Below the pieces are notes generated by a model that had not been told where the DNA came from, ran no database searches, and saw nothing but the letters and a program-made list of their open reading frames with translations. A program made the position numbers and the translations under genes. This document shows positions 10,776 through 21,535 of a stretch of 64,000 nt of DNA, in pieces. Positions within the stretch are counted from its first letter, which is position 1. Every line of letters starts with the position of its first letter. Source of the stretch: Parasponia andersonii (taxonomy: Eukaryota > Streptophyta > Magnoliopsida > Rosales > Cannabaceae); NCBI GenBank assembly GCA_002914805.1, contig JXTB01000083.1:682119-746118 (forward strand), in the 5' to 3' direction.

Positions 10776-12644
10776 AAAAAGTGTCGTTGTTCAGTAATTT
10801 CCAATAAATTGATTATTTCATTAGTTTGTTGGTTATTTTATTTTTCTAAAGAAAGGTTTAGTTTTTTTCATTTATTTTTTATCTTCGGTCATTGTTTTTT
10901 AACTTTTTCGGCTCTTTATTTCTATTCATATAAAAGAGATTATTAAACTATATTATATCAAGCTAAGCGAAATTTTTTGGGTGAATTCTTTACTACATCA
11001 AAAATTCAAAATTTGGATGAGAAACTTTTAAAATTAACGTATTGAATTACTAAATTTTGGGTGATAGAAACTGTTGGTATATTTCTTCTTTTATTACTAA
11101 ATAGTTGGTATATTAGTGATTTACCAAAAAAAAATATTTTAATGAAGAGTAAAAGATGATAAATCAATATTTTTTTCCAAATGAAATGTAGTAATGTAAT
11201 TGATATACCACACTGTTATTAATGATTTGATTTTGCTTTCTTCATTTTATTTTTCCTTTTTTTTGTGATTTCAATTTTACTTTTCTATCAATTTATCATT
11301 TTAGTCATTATATAAATCAAGTACATCACTTATTTCCTATTTGTCAAAGGTTAAAAAAATTCAAAGCAATTTCCACAAGTATATCAAGTAAATAGCTTAT
11401 ATACAAGTTTCAAAAAAAAAGTAAATAACTTATATAACAATAATTTGCAATCATATTGCTTTTTTTTTCTTCAGTATCTTACTAATTTACCAATAATATA
11501 CCTTTTTTTTTCCTTCATGTAAATCAAGTAATCAACTCATTATACTAATTATTTATACTACGTGTAAATCAACATTATTCCACATATTAATTATAAATGT
11601 GCGATATTTTCTATTAATGGTAAATAAGTGATACGCAAGTCGTAAATTAGTTATATACCACTAAATATTGGTGCTAAACGAGTTATATTTTTATGAGATC
11701 ATAGTAAATAAGTAAATTATCAAACGTATAAAGGTAAGTATACTGTTATATATTGGTGCATAAAGGTAAGTATACTGTTATATATTGGTGCATAAATGAG
11801 TGACATATTTTAGGTTATGGTAAATTAGTGATATACTACTTTTATAATATTGATAAATAATATATTTACTATACCTTGATAAATAATATATTTACTGAAG
11901 GTATAGTGGTAAATATATCATTATAATCAATATTAGGAGAGAAGTAATTTGTTAAATTTGTGGTGAATAAATAATATATCACTTTATAATTAAGGTAAAT
12001 AAATAATATACTACTTTATAATAATGTTAATGTTAAATAAATAATTTATAAAGTATAATAGTAAATACATTAAATTGTATAATTGATAAAAAATTTTAAT
12101 GTCATAGTAAATAAATAACATACCTCTATAATGGTGGTAAATAAGTAATTTACCAAGGTATAATAGTAAATATGTCAACGTGTATCATTGCTAAATTTTT
12201 TGAGATAATGGCAAATAAATAATATACCAGCCTATAATAGTTGTAAATAAATAATTTACAAAGTATAATTATATACTATTATATAATAATTAAAAAAGAT
12301 AATATATTTGTTCATAAAATTAAAGGGATATCTAATAAACCTATCTTAAAAAGGGTATCCTTGTACAAATCCCTTAATTTTATTTAATTGAAGACAATGA
12401 GTGATTTATTAGTTAATTAGCTATTTGAAATCTTTTCTGTATAAATGAAAATTTGAGACAAAAATACTAGTGCATATACACAATTTAAAATAACATACTT
12501 TTTTTGAGTAACAAAAATAAAAATAACACATATGAAAACATATAAATTGGTTTTTTTTTTTAATAAATTGGAATATAACACATTACTAAAACCAACATTT
12601 CGAGGTCTGCTAATTAGTTTGATTATAATAATGTACAGCATGTG
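10776..12644. other. AT-rich gene-free stretch with diffuse repeats
   Basis: No gene is visible. From about 11580 to 12300 the motif AAATAAATAATATA(C/T) recurs every 40-60 bases in both orientations, interleaved with GTAAATAAGTGATA. It looks like a decayed tandem array. A perfect duplication is listed separately. Confidence 0.5.
11729..11792 (+). repeat. perfect 32-bp tandem duplication
   Basis: Positions 11729-11760 and 11761-11792 are identical, each beginning TAAAGGTAAGTATACTG and ending TATTGGTGCA. Perfect identity in such degraded surroundings suggests a recent slippage event. Confidence 0.9.
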
Positions 12645-14126
12645 TTGGTGTAGTCCCTGTAGAGATTATGTATGAACATGTCTTGCTCATGATTGGATAG
12701 ATTATGTACGAGCAATTTCCACAAGTAAATACCCAAGACATATGATTGGATAGATAATAAGAAGATGCTGAAAGGAAGGTTTGGAGGAGCTGTTAAAAAG
12801 GGAAGAACTCCTATGGTGCCAACAAGCACGAGTAATATGGCTACGGGAGGGTGACCGAAATACCCGATTCTTCCACCTAACCACCATAATATGGGGAAGC
12901 AGAAACCGAATCAACATGCTCAGAGGTGGGGACGGGACGCTTTTCTAGTCGAGAGACGAAATAGCCCAAGTGTTCATCTCGAAAATAAATGCTACCCTTT
13001 TAGTCCAGCCAACCCCCTTCCCAGAGGACCTGGAAGATTTTATAACACCATCCATATCAATCGCTAAAAATGAGATGCTGGCAAAGATACCTTCGGTAGA
13101 GGAAATTACAGTTGTGGTGCAGTCCATGAACCCATGGAAAGCTCTGGGCCTAGATGGTTTCTCAGGACTTTTCTATAGGCATTACTGGAGTATAGTAGCA
13201 GGGGATGTAATCAACACGAGGTGCTATCACTACTAACCATAAGAGCTTCAGCTGAAGGGGATTGGAGGGGAATAAAGTTCAGTCGTAGCGGACCGGACTT
13301 AACAAACCTTCTCTTTGCGGGTGATCTTCTCTTGTTCGGGCGAGAAACTGAGAGTGTTGCAAAGGAAATGATGGCTTGCCTAGAGAAATATTGCCTATGG
13401 TTGGGGCAAAAGGTGAGCGGTTCGAAGTCGTCCATTTACTTCAGTAAAAATACTCCGCAACAGAAGGAAATAAATGTGAATGGAATTTTTGGATACCAAC
13501 GCATAAAAGAAACAACCAAGCATCTCGATCTCCCTCTCTTTATGGGAAAGTACAAGACTAAAAGTTACCAATACCTACTTGATAGAATGCAACAAAAAGT
13601 GGCAGGTTAGAAGTCAAAGGTCTTGTCTAAAGCAGGTCGACTTACTCTGATCTCCTCAGTGGGACAAGCCATGCCTACATATGGGACGACCACAAATAGA
13701 CTTCTATAGTCAGTGTGTAAGGAAATGGATCGGAATCTAAGAAGATTCTGGTGGGGATCTAATGCAACTAGTAATCCGAGAATTCACCTTCGAGCTTGGG
13801 ATCACATATGCAAGCCTTAAACTTCCAGTGGTTTAGGATTGCGTACTATAATAGAGCTTTCTTAGTCAAGTGGGCATGGTTACTCAACTCAGGGAGTAAT
13901 ATGGGCCCAAGTTTTGAGGAGCAAATATCTGAAGGCTGGAATACTGATAGAAGCCACAGCCAAGGCCTCCGATTCCCTTTTTTGGAAGGCTATCATTGGA
14001 GTTAATGATTTGCTTAAAGAAGGAGCTTGTGCCATTGTCTGCGATGGATCAACAACTAATATATAAAGGGATCCATGGATGCCAAAACACCCAACATTCC
14101 GTCCTAATCCGACAATTGACCCATGT
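12645..14126 (+). pseudogene. LINE (L1-type) fragment A: reverse transcriptase
   Basis: Plus-strand translation shows WLREGDRNTRFFHL near 12840-12885, then VQSMNPWKALGLDGFSG near 13120-13165, the non-LTR RT signature (MxxxKAPGPDGF). The catalytic FADD box is changed to FAGD in LLFAGDLLLFGRE (about 13308-13347). About 150 residues between these motifs are deleted at 13217. Later blocks read KAGRLTLISSVGQA and RRFWWGSN, then DPWMPKHPTFRPNP just before the Tat insertion. The LINE continues at 26956. Many stops show it is dead. Confidence 0.82.
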
Positions 14127-14812
14127 TGTGCGGTCTAAAATCTTATATGTTAGTCGATACAAAAAAAAGAAAAGCTGACCAAGTGAACGTGTCAAGTCAC
14201 ATGAGTAAGTATCAGGTCGCATGAGTAAGATTAAGTGCGACCTCCTTCGAAAGAGTTAAGTGCGACTTTCACCGTATAAGTTAGTGCGACTTTCTCTAAA
14301 CGAGTTAAGTGCGATCAGAATGAAAATGAAACTAGACTAAGTTTCGTCAAACGGGTAACCTACAAAGAAAGGGAAACAAAAGTTTCTCTATAAAGATCGA
14401 CCAGTCATCTCATTTAAGTTATTACCCAGTTATATTGTTATTCAAATTGTATTTTCTGATTATATAGTTACCCATTCTCACAATTGGGAAATATTGAGCT
14501 ATCCTCACCTATATAAAGGGAGTTCAATGTTTCATTAGGAGATCTTTTAGATATCTTTGATCTTTTATCTTTGAGATTTTTTGGGGAATTTTTTAGACTC
14601 TTGCTTCTTCTTTCTGGACAACACATTGTAATTTTGAGCTTTTGTAATTCACCAGAAAATAGTAAAAAAATAGTGGATGTAGGCTCATCTTTTTTGGGGC
14701 TGAACCACTATAAAATCCTTGTCTCTTTGTTTACTTTGATTAATTAACTATTTTCACACACAAGCCACATTTTGTAATTTTTTCAAATTTATTATTGACA
14801 AAACCTCCGTCA
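14127..14812 (+). repeat. Tat element 5' LTR
   Basis: It begins TGTGCGGTCTAAAATC, ends CTCCGTCA, and matches 26315-26955. Near its start it has several ATTAAGTGCGAC-like short repeats, one more than the 3' copy. TATATAAA lies at 14510-14517, with transcription probably starting about 30 bases further on. Confidence 0.88.
14510..14517 (+). promoter_or_regulatory. LTR TATA box
   Basis: TATATAAA is conserved in both LTRs (26653-26660 in the 3' copy). Confidence 0.55.
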
Positions 14813-14816
14813 ATAA

Positions 14817-14832
14817 TTGGCGCTAGAAGGAG
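14817..14832 (+). other. Tat primer binding site
   Basis: TTGGCGCTAGAAGGAG follows the LTR after a four-base spacer. Tat elements typically carry a TTGGCGCC-type primer site here; the second Tat element in this window has TTTGGCGCCATTTGTG at the same place. Confidence 0.65.
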
Positions 14833-14852
14833 AGCTATTCTGGTAGAAAAAT

Positions 14853-16620
14853 TTGTCCATTCCACTCTTTTCAACAATAGAAAATACCAAAAACACTAAT
14901 AGAAACACAAGAACTAGCCAAAATCATCTCCAAAGTACCGCTGCTGCACAGGTAGATCCTGCTCAGGATCAGCCTGCCATGACCGCACCAGAAAATATTG
15001 TCCAGAGACAGGATCGCATGGAGGAAGCACTGGTGAACTTTCAGTATATTACAAGTCAGATTAATGACTCTCTATGACGACTTACTGAGGGACAGATGCT
15101 AACTCCACCACAGCACAAACGTCTCAGAGAACGTCCTGCTCAACAACCTGAGAGAGGAATTCAGATCCTGAAGACAGGGAACCGCGACCAACCTAAAGTC
15201 CGGCAGGAGCGTCGAGGAGATTGCATCTCTAAGGGAAAAGGCAAGGTCGCAGACTTGCCTATGGTATTTGGTACTGAAAGTTCGAGCACTGATCGTGATC
15301 GTGGACAACCTTTCCGGAGAGCAACCATCAATCATGATTATCTAGACAACGAGCAAAAAAGTCAATCGAGGAGTGTCTTTGAAAGGATCAGTAGGGAATC
15401 TCGACAGAATCCTATAGACCTGAGACAATATCTGGATCAGTGACGAAGTCAAGAACAATCCACATCGCATCTCAATGACCAAAGTTGATCTCGTCGCACT
15501 ATTTCATTGGAATCACTAAGGTCGTAGCAGACCCTACCTAATTAACCCACCTCATATCGTGACAACGATCAGAGGCCACTCCTTCCACCAGTAAGAGAGA
15601 ATATTCTCCCTCTGAACGTCGATGTTCATAATCTGAGGATTGCTTTAAATGCACTTGCTGGTTGGGACGATGAGCTCGCTGATGGGTATCGTCAATCGCC
15701 ATTCAGCGAGGAGGTTCAAGCTGCCGCCTTATCTACTGGATTTAAACTTCCCACCATAAATACTTTTGATGGGAAAACTGATCCACATAACCATATGGAT
15801 CACTTCAATGACCTGATGGAACTTCATCGTGTTGATGATCTCGCACATTGTAGATGCTTTACTGTAACTCTTACAGGAGCGGTGAAGAAGTGGTTTCGAG
15901 GACTCAAGTCTGGTTCAATCTCGTCCTAGCAACAGCTTCAGACTGCATTCTTGAGGTAATTCCAGGCCACAAAGAATTTTACTAATCCACTGATAAATCT
16001 GTTTGCTATTCGGTAAGGCCCGGAGGAAACTCTACGATCTTACCTAAATCATTTTACCTCAGAGTTAGCAAAGGTCAATAACTCGCCTGAGGGAGGAGTT
16101 TTAACTCTAATGATGGTTAGGGTATGACCAGAACCTTGAAGACTTCTATCGAAGAGTTGGTCGACATCTAAGGGTGGAATCTTCACGCGAAAAGCTTCAT
16201 AAGAACACAATGGGAGGAGGAAAGGATGCTGCCAAATATGCGACCACAAACAACAATAATAATGATAAGAAGTCAAACAAAAGGAGTAATGAATAATTGA
16301 CTGAGAAGCAGCCTAAACAGAAAAAGTAGAAGATTCCAAGAGCTCCCATGAGGTTCAATAATTATACTGAATTGAACGCACCCATAGATCATATCTATGC
16401 AGTCACAAACCAACATGAGCAGTATCGTCAACCAGAACCGATGAAAAGAGATAGAGCGAGGTGCGACCCCAACAAGTTTTATCGGTATCACAATGACATT
16501 AGACACGATACCAATAACTACTTTATCCTGAAAGATGAGATCGAAAGATTAATTAAAAAAGGGCAGTTGTGGCAGTACTCTAAACAGAATAATGAAAGGC
16601 GAGAAGAAAACTGACAGTAA
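14853..16620 (+). pseudogene. Tat gag remnant
   Basis: The gag core reads FDGKTDPHNHMDHFNDLM near 15760-15815 and ends with NHFTSELAKVNN near 16045. The C-terminal His/Cys-like segment reads FYRYHNDIRHDTNNYFILKD and IERLIKKGQL near 16477-16565. In relatives this segment is a zinc-binding KYCxFHxxHGHxTxxC; here both Cys are replaced by Tyr. Stops occur at 15442, 15487, 15928, 15958, 16014 and elsewhere. Confidence 0.75.
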
Positions 16621-16784
16621 CCTCCAGAAATTCAGCGCGAGATGCGAACTATTTTCGGAGGACCGCACGTTGGTAGAGATTCTAAGAGAGCGCAGGATAG
16701 TATGCACGAGAAGCTCTGTAGCAGGCATTGACCAACGTCATGCGCCTTGAACAACGACCACGAAAGCTTCAGTGAGTACTGGAT

Positions 16785-18360
16785 ATGGATATTACCTTCA
16801 CAGAACAAGATACGAGGGAGGTCCATTATCCATATAATGATATGTTGGTCATAAAGATCAATTGTGGAAGTACGCAGTTATGGCGAGTATTGGTCGATAA
16901 CAGAAGTATTGTTGACATCCTATACTACGATGCCTTTAAGAAGATGAGGTTGAATGAAAGTAACCTGAAGCCCGCTGTCACCCCACTCTGCCAATTTACT
17001 GGTAACAGCATAATGCCCAGAGGCATGATTGAGTTAATGGTCAACATTGGAACCTATCCTAGGGTTTCGAAGATAATGACCCAATTCTTAGTTGTGGATT
17101 ACCCCTCTGCATTTAATTCTATATTAGAAAGACCGATACTGAGGGAACTTCGAGCAGTATTATCGATCTATCATCTCGCTATGAAATTCCCGAATCAACA
17201 AAGAGTAGGCGAGGTGCGTGGCAACCAATATGATGCGAGGACTTGTTATAATAACTCAATAAAGCTCGCAAGAAAAGATATGACATCTTGCACAATGATG
17301 GTCCAGCTACAAGGAGAAGCGTCAGGTGAAACAACAGTCGAAGCGTCAGGCGAAATGTCAGTCACAACGTCAGGCAAAACGTCAATCGAAACGACAAGCG
17401 AAGACCTCGACCCTCGAGAAATCAATGGCGAAGTCAAAACTGGACCCATTGAAGACTTGGAGGATTTACCATTTGACAAGACCTCCAAGCTTTTAAAGAT
17501 TGAAGCAAAGCTTCAAGAACCTGTGCAAGCTTCATTCGTCACTTTTCTGAAATCTAACTTGGATGTCTTCGCATGGCAACATTCGGACATGGTCGGGATC
17601 GATCTGAATATTATATGCCATCGTCATAACATAGATCCAATAAAGAAGCCTGTACAGCAGAAAAGAAGAGCTATGAATCTAGAATGCTATGTCGCGTTGA
17701 AAGAAGAGATAGAAAAGTTGCTCGAAATTGGATTTATCAGGGAATCTTTTTACCTGAACTGGCTTGCTAACCCGGTTTTAGTAAAGAAACCTAACAGGAA
17801 GTGGAGAACGTGCATCATTTCACCGATCTCAACAAAGCATGCCTGAAGGATAGCTTTCCTCTTCCAAGAATCGACCAGGTTGTAGATACGACGCCGGGAC
17901 ATGAACTCTTAAGTTTCATGGACGCATATTCTGGATACAATCAAATCCCCATATACGAGCTAGATGAGGAGCACACCTCATTCATCACTGATCGAGAATT
18001 ATACTATTACAAGAAGATGCCCTTCAGACTCATCAACGCAGGAGCTACCTACCAGCATCTTGTCAACATGATATTTGTAAAATAAATTGGCCAGACAATG
18101 GAGGTATATGTTGACGACATGTTGGTGAAGTCGAAGAAAGCCAAAGATCACATCAAATATCTTGATGAGATGTTCAAAATTCTCCGAAAGAATCAAATGA
18201 AGCTGAATCCCCAGAAGTGTGCATTCGGGGTAGGATATGGAAAATTTCTGGGTTTTATAGTCAATCAGCAAGGCATTAAAGCTAACCCTCAGAAGATACA
18301 AGCGCTGATTGATATGCAATCTCCTCGTAAACCCAAAGATGTGCAAAGCCTGGCATGAAG
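16785..18360 (+). pseudogene. Tat protease and reverse transcriptase remnant
   Basis: The protease region reads RVLVDNRSIVDILYYDAF near 16890-16937; the usual VDxGSS active site is changed to VDNRS. An ILERP block follows. Reverse transcriptase blocks include WRTCI, FTDLNKACLKDSFPLPRIDQ, FMDAYSGYNQI and the catalytic YVDDM at 18107-18121. A frameshift near 17810 and a stop near 18082 split the RT into three readable parts. The catalytic aspartates are intact, but the protein could not be made whole. Confidence 0.85.
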
Positions 18361-19330
18361 AGTGGCCGCATTGAGTCGATTTGTATCCAGATTGATGGAT
18401 AAGTGCCAACCATTCTTTGAAGTATTGAAAGGTTCTAAGAGGTTTGAGTGAACGGGAGAATGCGAGCAGGCGTTCCAAAAATTAAAAATACACTTGGGTT
18501 CTTCTCCACTCTTGTCGAAGCCAAATCCGGGGGAAGAATTATATTTATACCTCGGTGTTTCTAAATATGTGACAAGCGCTGCATTAATTCGAAAATATAA
18601 AAATATACAGCGACCAATGTACTACGTAAGTAAAAGACTACTTGATGCCGAAACTAGATATCCAGAAATAGAGAAATTGGCATTAGCACTTATTGTCGCA
18701 TTCAGGAAACTTCAACCTTATTTTCATGCGCACACCATCAAAGTTTTCACAAAATTTCTGTTAAAGCAAGTTCTGCAAAAACCCGAGCCTTCAGGATGAC
18801 TACTTAAGTGGGCAGTTGAGTTGAGTTAGTTCGACATCGATTTTTAACCCCGCACGACGATTAAAGGGCAAGCTCTCGCAGATTTCATTGCAGAATTCAC
18901 ATATGATGTCAATCTTTCCACAGAAGTAATCGAAAAACCTGCTATAGATTTATCTAGATTGTGGAAGCTTTATATCGATAGATCATTAAACGAGAGTGGA
19001 GCTGGTACGGGCTTAGTACTAATCAGTCCTGAAGGGCACAATATTCATTATGCACTTTGTTTCAAATTTCCAGCATCAAATAATGAGACAGAATATGAAG
19101 CACTGATAGCCGGGCTAAAGCTCGCACAAGAAAAGAAGGTCAAAATGATTGAGATATACAGTGATTCCTAGCTGGTCGTTTGTCAAGTGAACGGCGAGTA
19201 TCAAGCAAGAAGAAATGATGGCTTATTTACAGGAGGTACAAAAATTATTCTCGACATTCACTGTCTATAACATTCAACTTCCTCCTCGCATTAAGAATAC
19301 TCAGGCAGATGCTCTAGCTAAACTCGTCTC
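18361..19330 (+). pseudogene. Tat RNase H regions (gypsy RH plus second RH)
   Basis: A gypsy-type RNase H is visible at about 18500-18790 (PMYYVSKRLLDAETRYP, IEKLALALIVAFRKLQPYF). A second RNase H domain follows at about 18950-19300, with LYIDRS, NNETEYEALIAGL and IEIYSDS marking its Asp, Glu and Asp positions. Two consecutive RNase H domains are typical of the Tat lineage. Stops lie at 18418, 18797, 18826 and 19168. Confidence 0.75.
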
Positions 19331-20660
19331 AACAAAAGATACCGAATTACTAAAGGTGGTCCTTGTCGAGTTTCTTACAAAACTAAGTATCGAAGCAGAG
19401 CCCCAAATAGCTATGTCAGTTGATGAAAAATCATCGTGGATAGATCCTATAAGGAAGTACATACAAAATTGCAATCTCCCCGAAAACAAAGATGACGCAA
19501 AGCGACTTCGAATGAAAGCAGCTCGCTATGTTATCTATGACAAGAAGCTTTATCGAAGAAGTTTTAGTGCGCCGTTATTTTTATGTGTCGATGAAGAAAA
19601 TGCAGACTACATTATGAGAGAAATTCACGAAGGAATATGTGAAAATTATTCCGGGGGACAGGCACTTGCAAACAAAATTCTAAGACAATGATATTTTTGG
19701 CGACCATGAAGAAGGATACGATGGAATTTACTAGGAGGTGTAACAAATGCCAATGATTTGCAACTGTTCCTAGAATGCCACAGGTTCCTCTCACTCCAAT
19801 GATCAGTCCATGGCCATTTATAGTATGGAGAATTGATATTATCAGAACGTTTCCATTGGCACGAGATGGATTGAAGTATGTAGTGGTCGCAGTCAATTAT
19901 TTTACCAAGTGGACAGAAGCTGAAGCCTTGAGTACCATTTCTGCAAAATAGATGATAGATTTTGTTTGTAAATCTATAATCTGCTGTTATGGTATATACC
20001 ACATACCATAATTTCTGATAATATGAAACAATTTGACTGCGATGAGTTCCGTAACTTCTGCAACAACTTAGGCATCAAGAAGAATTTCTCCGCTGTTGTT
20101 CATCCACAAGCCAATGGACAGGTCGAAGCGATAAATAAAATACTTAAGCACAATATAAAGACAAAGTTGGAAGAGCATAAAGGAGCTTGGCTAGAAGTAC
20201 TCCCTGAAGTTTTATGGGCTTATCGCACTACTCAACGAACTACTACCGGAGAAAGTCCATTCTCTTTAGCTTATGGATATGAAGCAATGGTTCCAGTTGA
20301 ACTTGGTGTGAGCTCTCTACGACGATCAACCTATGAGCAAGATCGCAACAAAACACTAATAATGATTGAGCTCGATCTTTTAGAAGAAAGGCGCGAGTAG
20401 TCTCAGCTTCGGATCATATCATATCAACAGCGCACGGCTCGATATTATAAATCTAAAGTTAGAATCTGAGGGTTTGAAGTTAGTAACCTTGTTCTTCGGC
20501 AAGTCCTACCAAATATTAAAGAGCACAGCGCTGGTGTATTTGGACCCTCTTTGAAAGGACCATATGTTATTGATGCCATCATTCAACCTGGGACATATAA
20601 GTTAGCATGCACTGGCGAATAAAAGATCGAGTATGCATGGAATGCAGAATAAATTCGTCG
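19331..20660 (+). pseudogene. Tat integrase remnant
   Basis: The N-terminal zinc region reads IHEGICENYSGG (second His changed to Tyr) and CNKCQ. The core has WRIDI near 19828 and VNYFTKWTEAEALS near 19888. The second Asp (DNG) region is damaged near 20010. VHPQANGQVEAINKILK near 20095-20150 keeps the catalytic Glu, and WAYRTTQRTTTGESPFSLAY follows. The chromodomain-free C-terminus ends AWNAE then RRYYQ near 20637-20670, as in Tat elements. Confidence 0.82.
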
Positions 20661-20730
20661 CTATTATCAGTAAATTTTCATGTATATCTTCATGTATTTG
20701 TCATTCATCAATAAAGATATCTACTCATTC

Positions 20731-20866
20731 GTCATTCGTTGATCGTCATTCGTTGATCGTCATTCGTTATTCGTCATTCGTCGATCGTCATTCATTATCC
20801 GTCATTCGTTGATCATCATTCGTTGTTCGTCATTCGTTATTCGTCATTCGTTGATCGTCATTCGTC
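20731..20866 (+). repeat. 14-bp minisatellite, ten copies
   Basis: Ten units of GTCATTCGTT alternate with four-base linkers GATC, ATTC, ATCC or GTTC. The array lies just past the integrase stop, between pol and the antisense ORF, and seems to have expanded inside the element. Confidence 0.85.
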
Positions 20867-20869
20867 ATC

Positions 20870-21535
20870 ATCAATAAAGGTGTCTCCTCATCAATCATTC
20901 GATTTTGTCCATTTTTTATAGTTTTATGGTAGTCTTCGAACACCATAAGACTCAGGGGGCAGTGGGATCAGAATATTATCTCCTACTTGCTTCCTAAGGG
21001 ACTATGCAAAACGTCCATTTAGAGGGATCAGGATTATAGATCGCCAAAATATCTAAAATTTCTTAAAATCTTAAGATTTTCTCCTCACTTCATATCTCAG
21101 CATGTCGTATGATACAATTTCCCTCCTCGAACAACAAAGTAACTAAGCAAAACGTTCATTGTTCGATTTGATATATTGCTATATTTACATTTTGCCATGG
21201 AACTTTTGAAAAATAATATTGAGTTTGCATCACTCATACTTGCTGTTTTCTTAAGCGACCTAACCTATCCTAACACAACTATTTTAAGTGTGTTAGATTC
21301 GAATCGTAATAGTGTACCGATCAGTCACCTAGTGATTGAATACTTGGTTAAATTAATTATCTTCTATATTACAACTTAATGTTTTGATTGTTTTGCAGGA
21401 GTAAATATCTGACAGGAAAGCATTCATTAAAAAAAAAAAAAAAGAGCTTGCACCTGTATGCAAGCAAAGAAATACAAATAAGAAGGGGACCAAGCCTGTA
21501 TTATTCTGAAGTTAAAAAATAAAAAAACACAATTT
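20870..21535. other. spacer between Tat pol and the antisense ORF
   Basis: Untranslated internal DNA of the Tat element. No domain is recognisable. A (A)15 tract lies at about 21430. A small open frame at 21176-21379 has no visible family. Confidence 0.4.

Noticed and set aside
18098..18478. Minus-strand open frame of 159 codons overlapping 17999-18478
   Set aside because: It is antisense to the Tat reverse transcriptase, whose conserved motifs are on the plus strand.
20731..20866. CRISPR-like spaced repeats
   Set aside because: Units are only 10 bases with 4-base linkers in a plant retrotransposon; this is a minisatellite.
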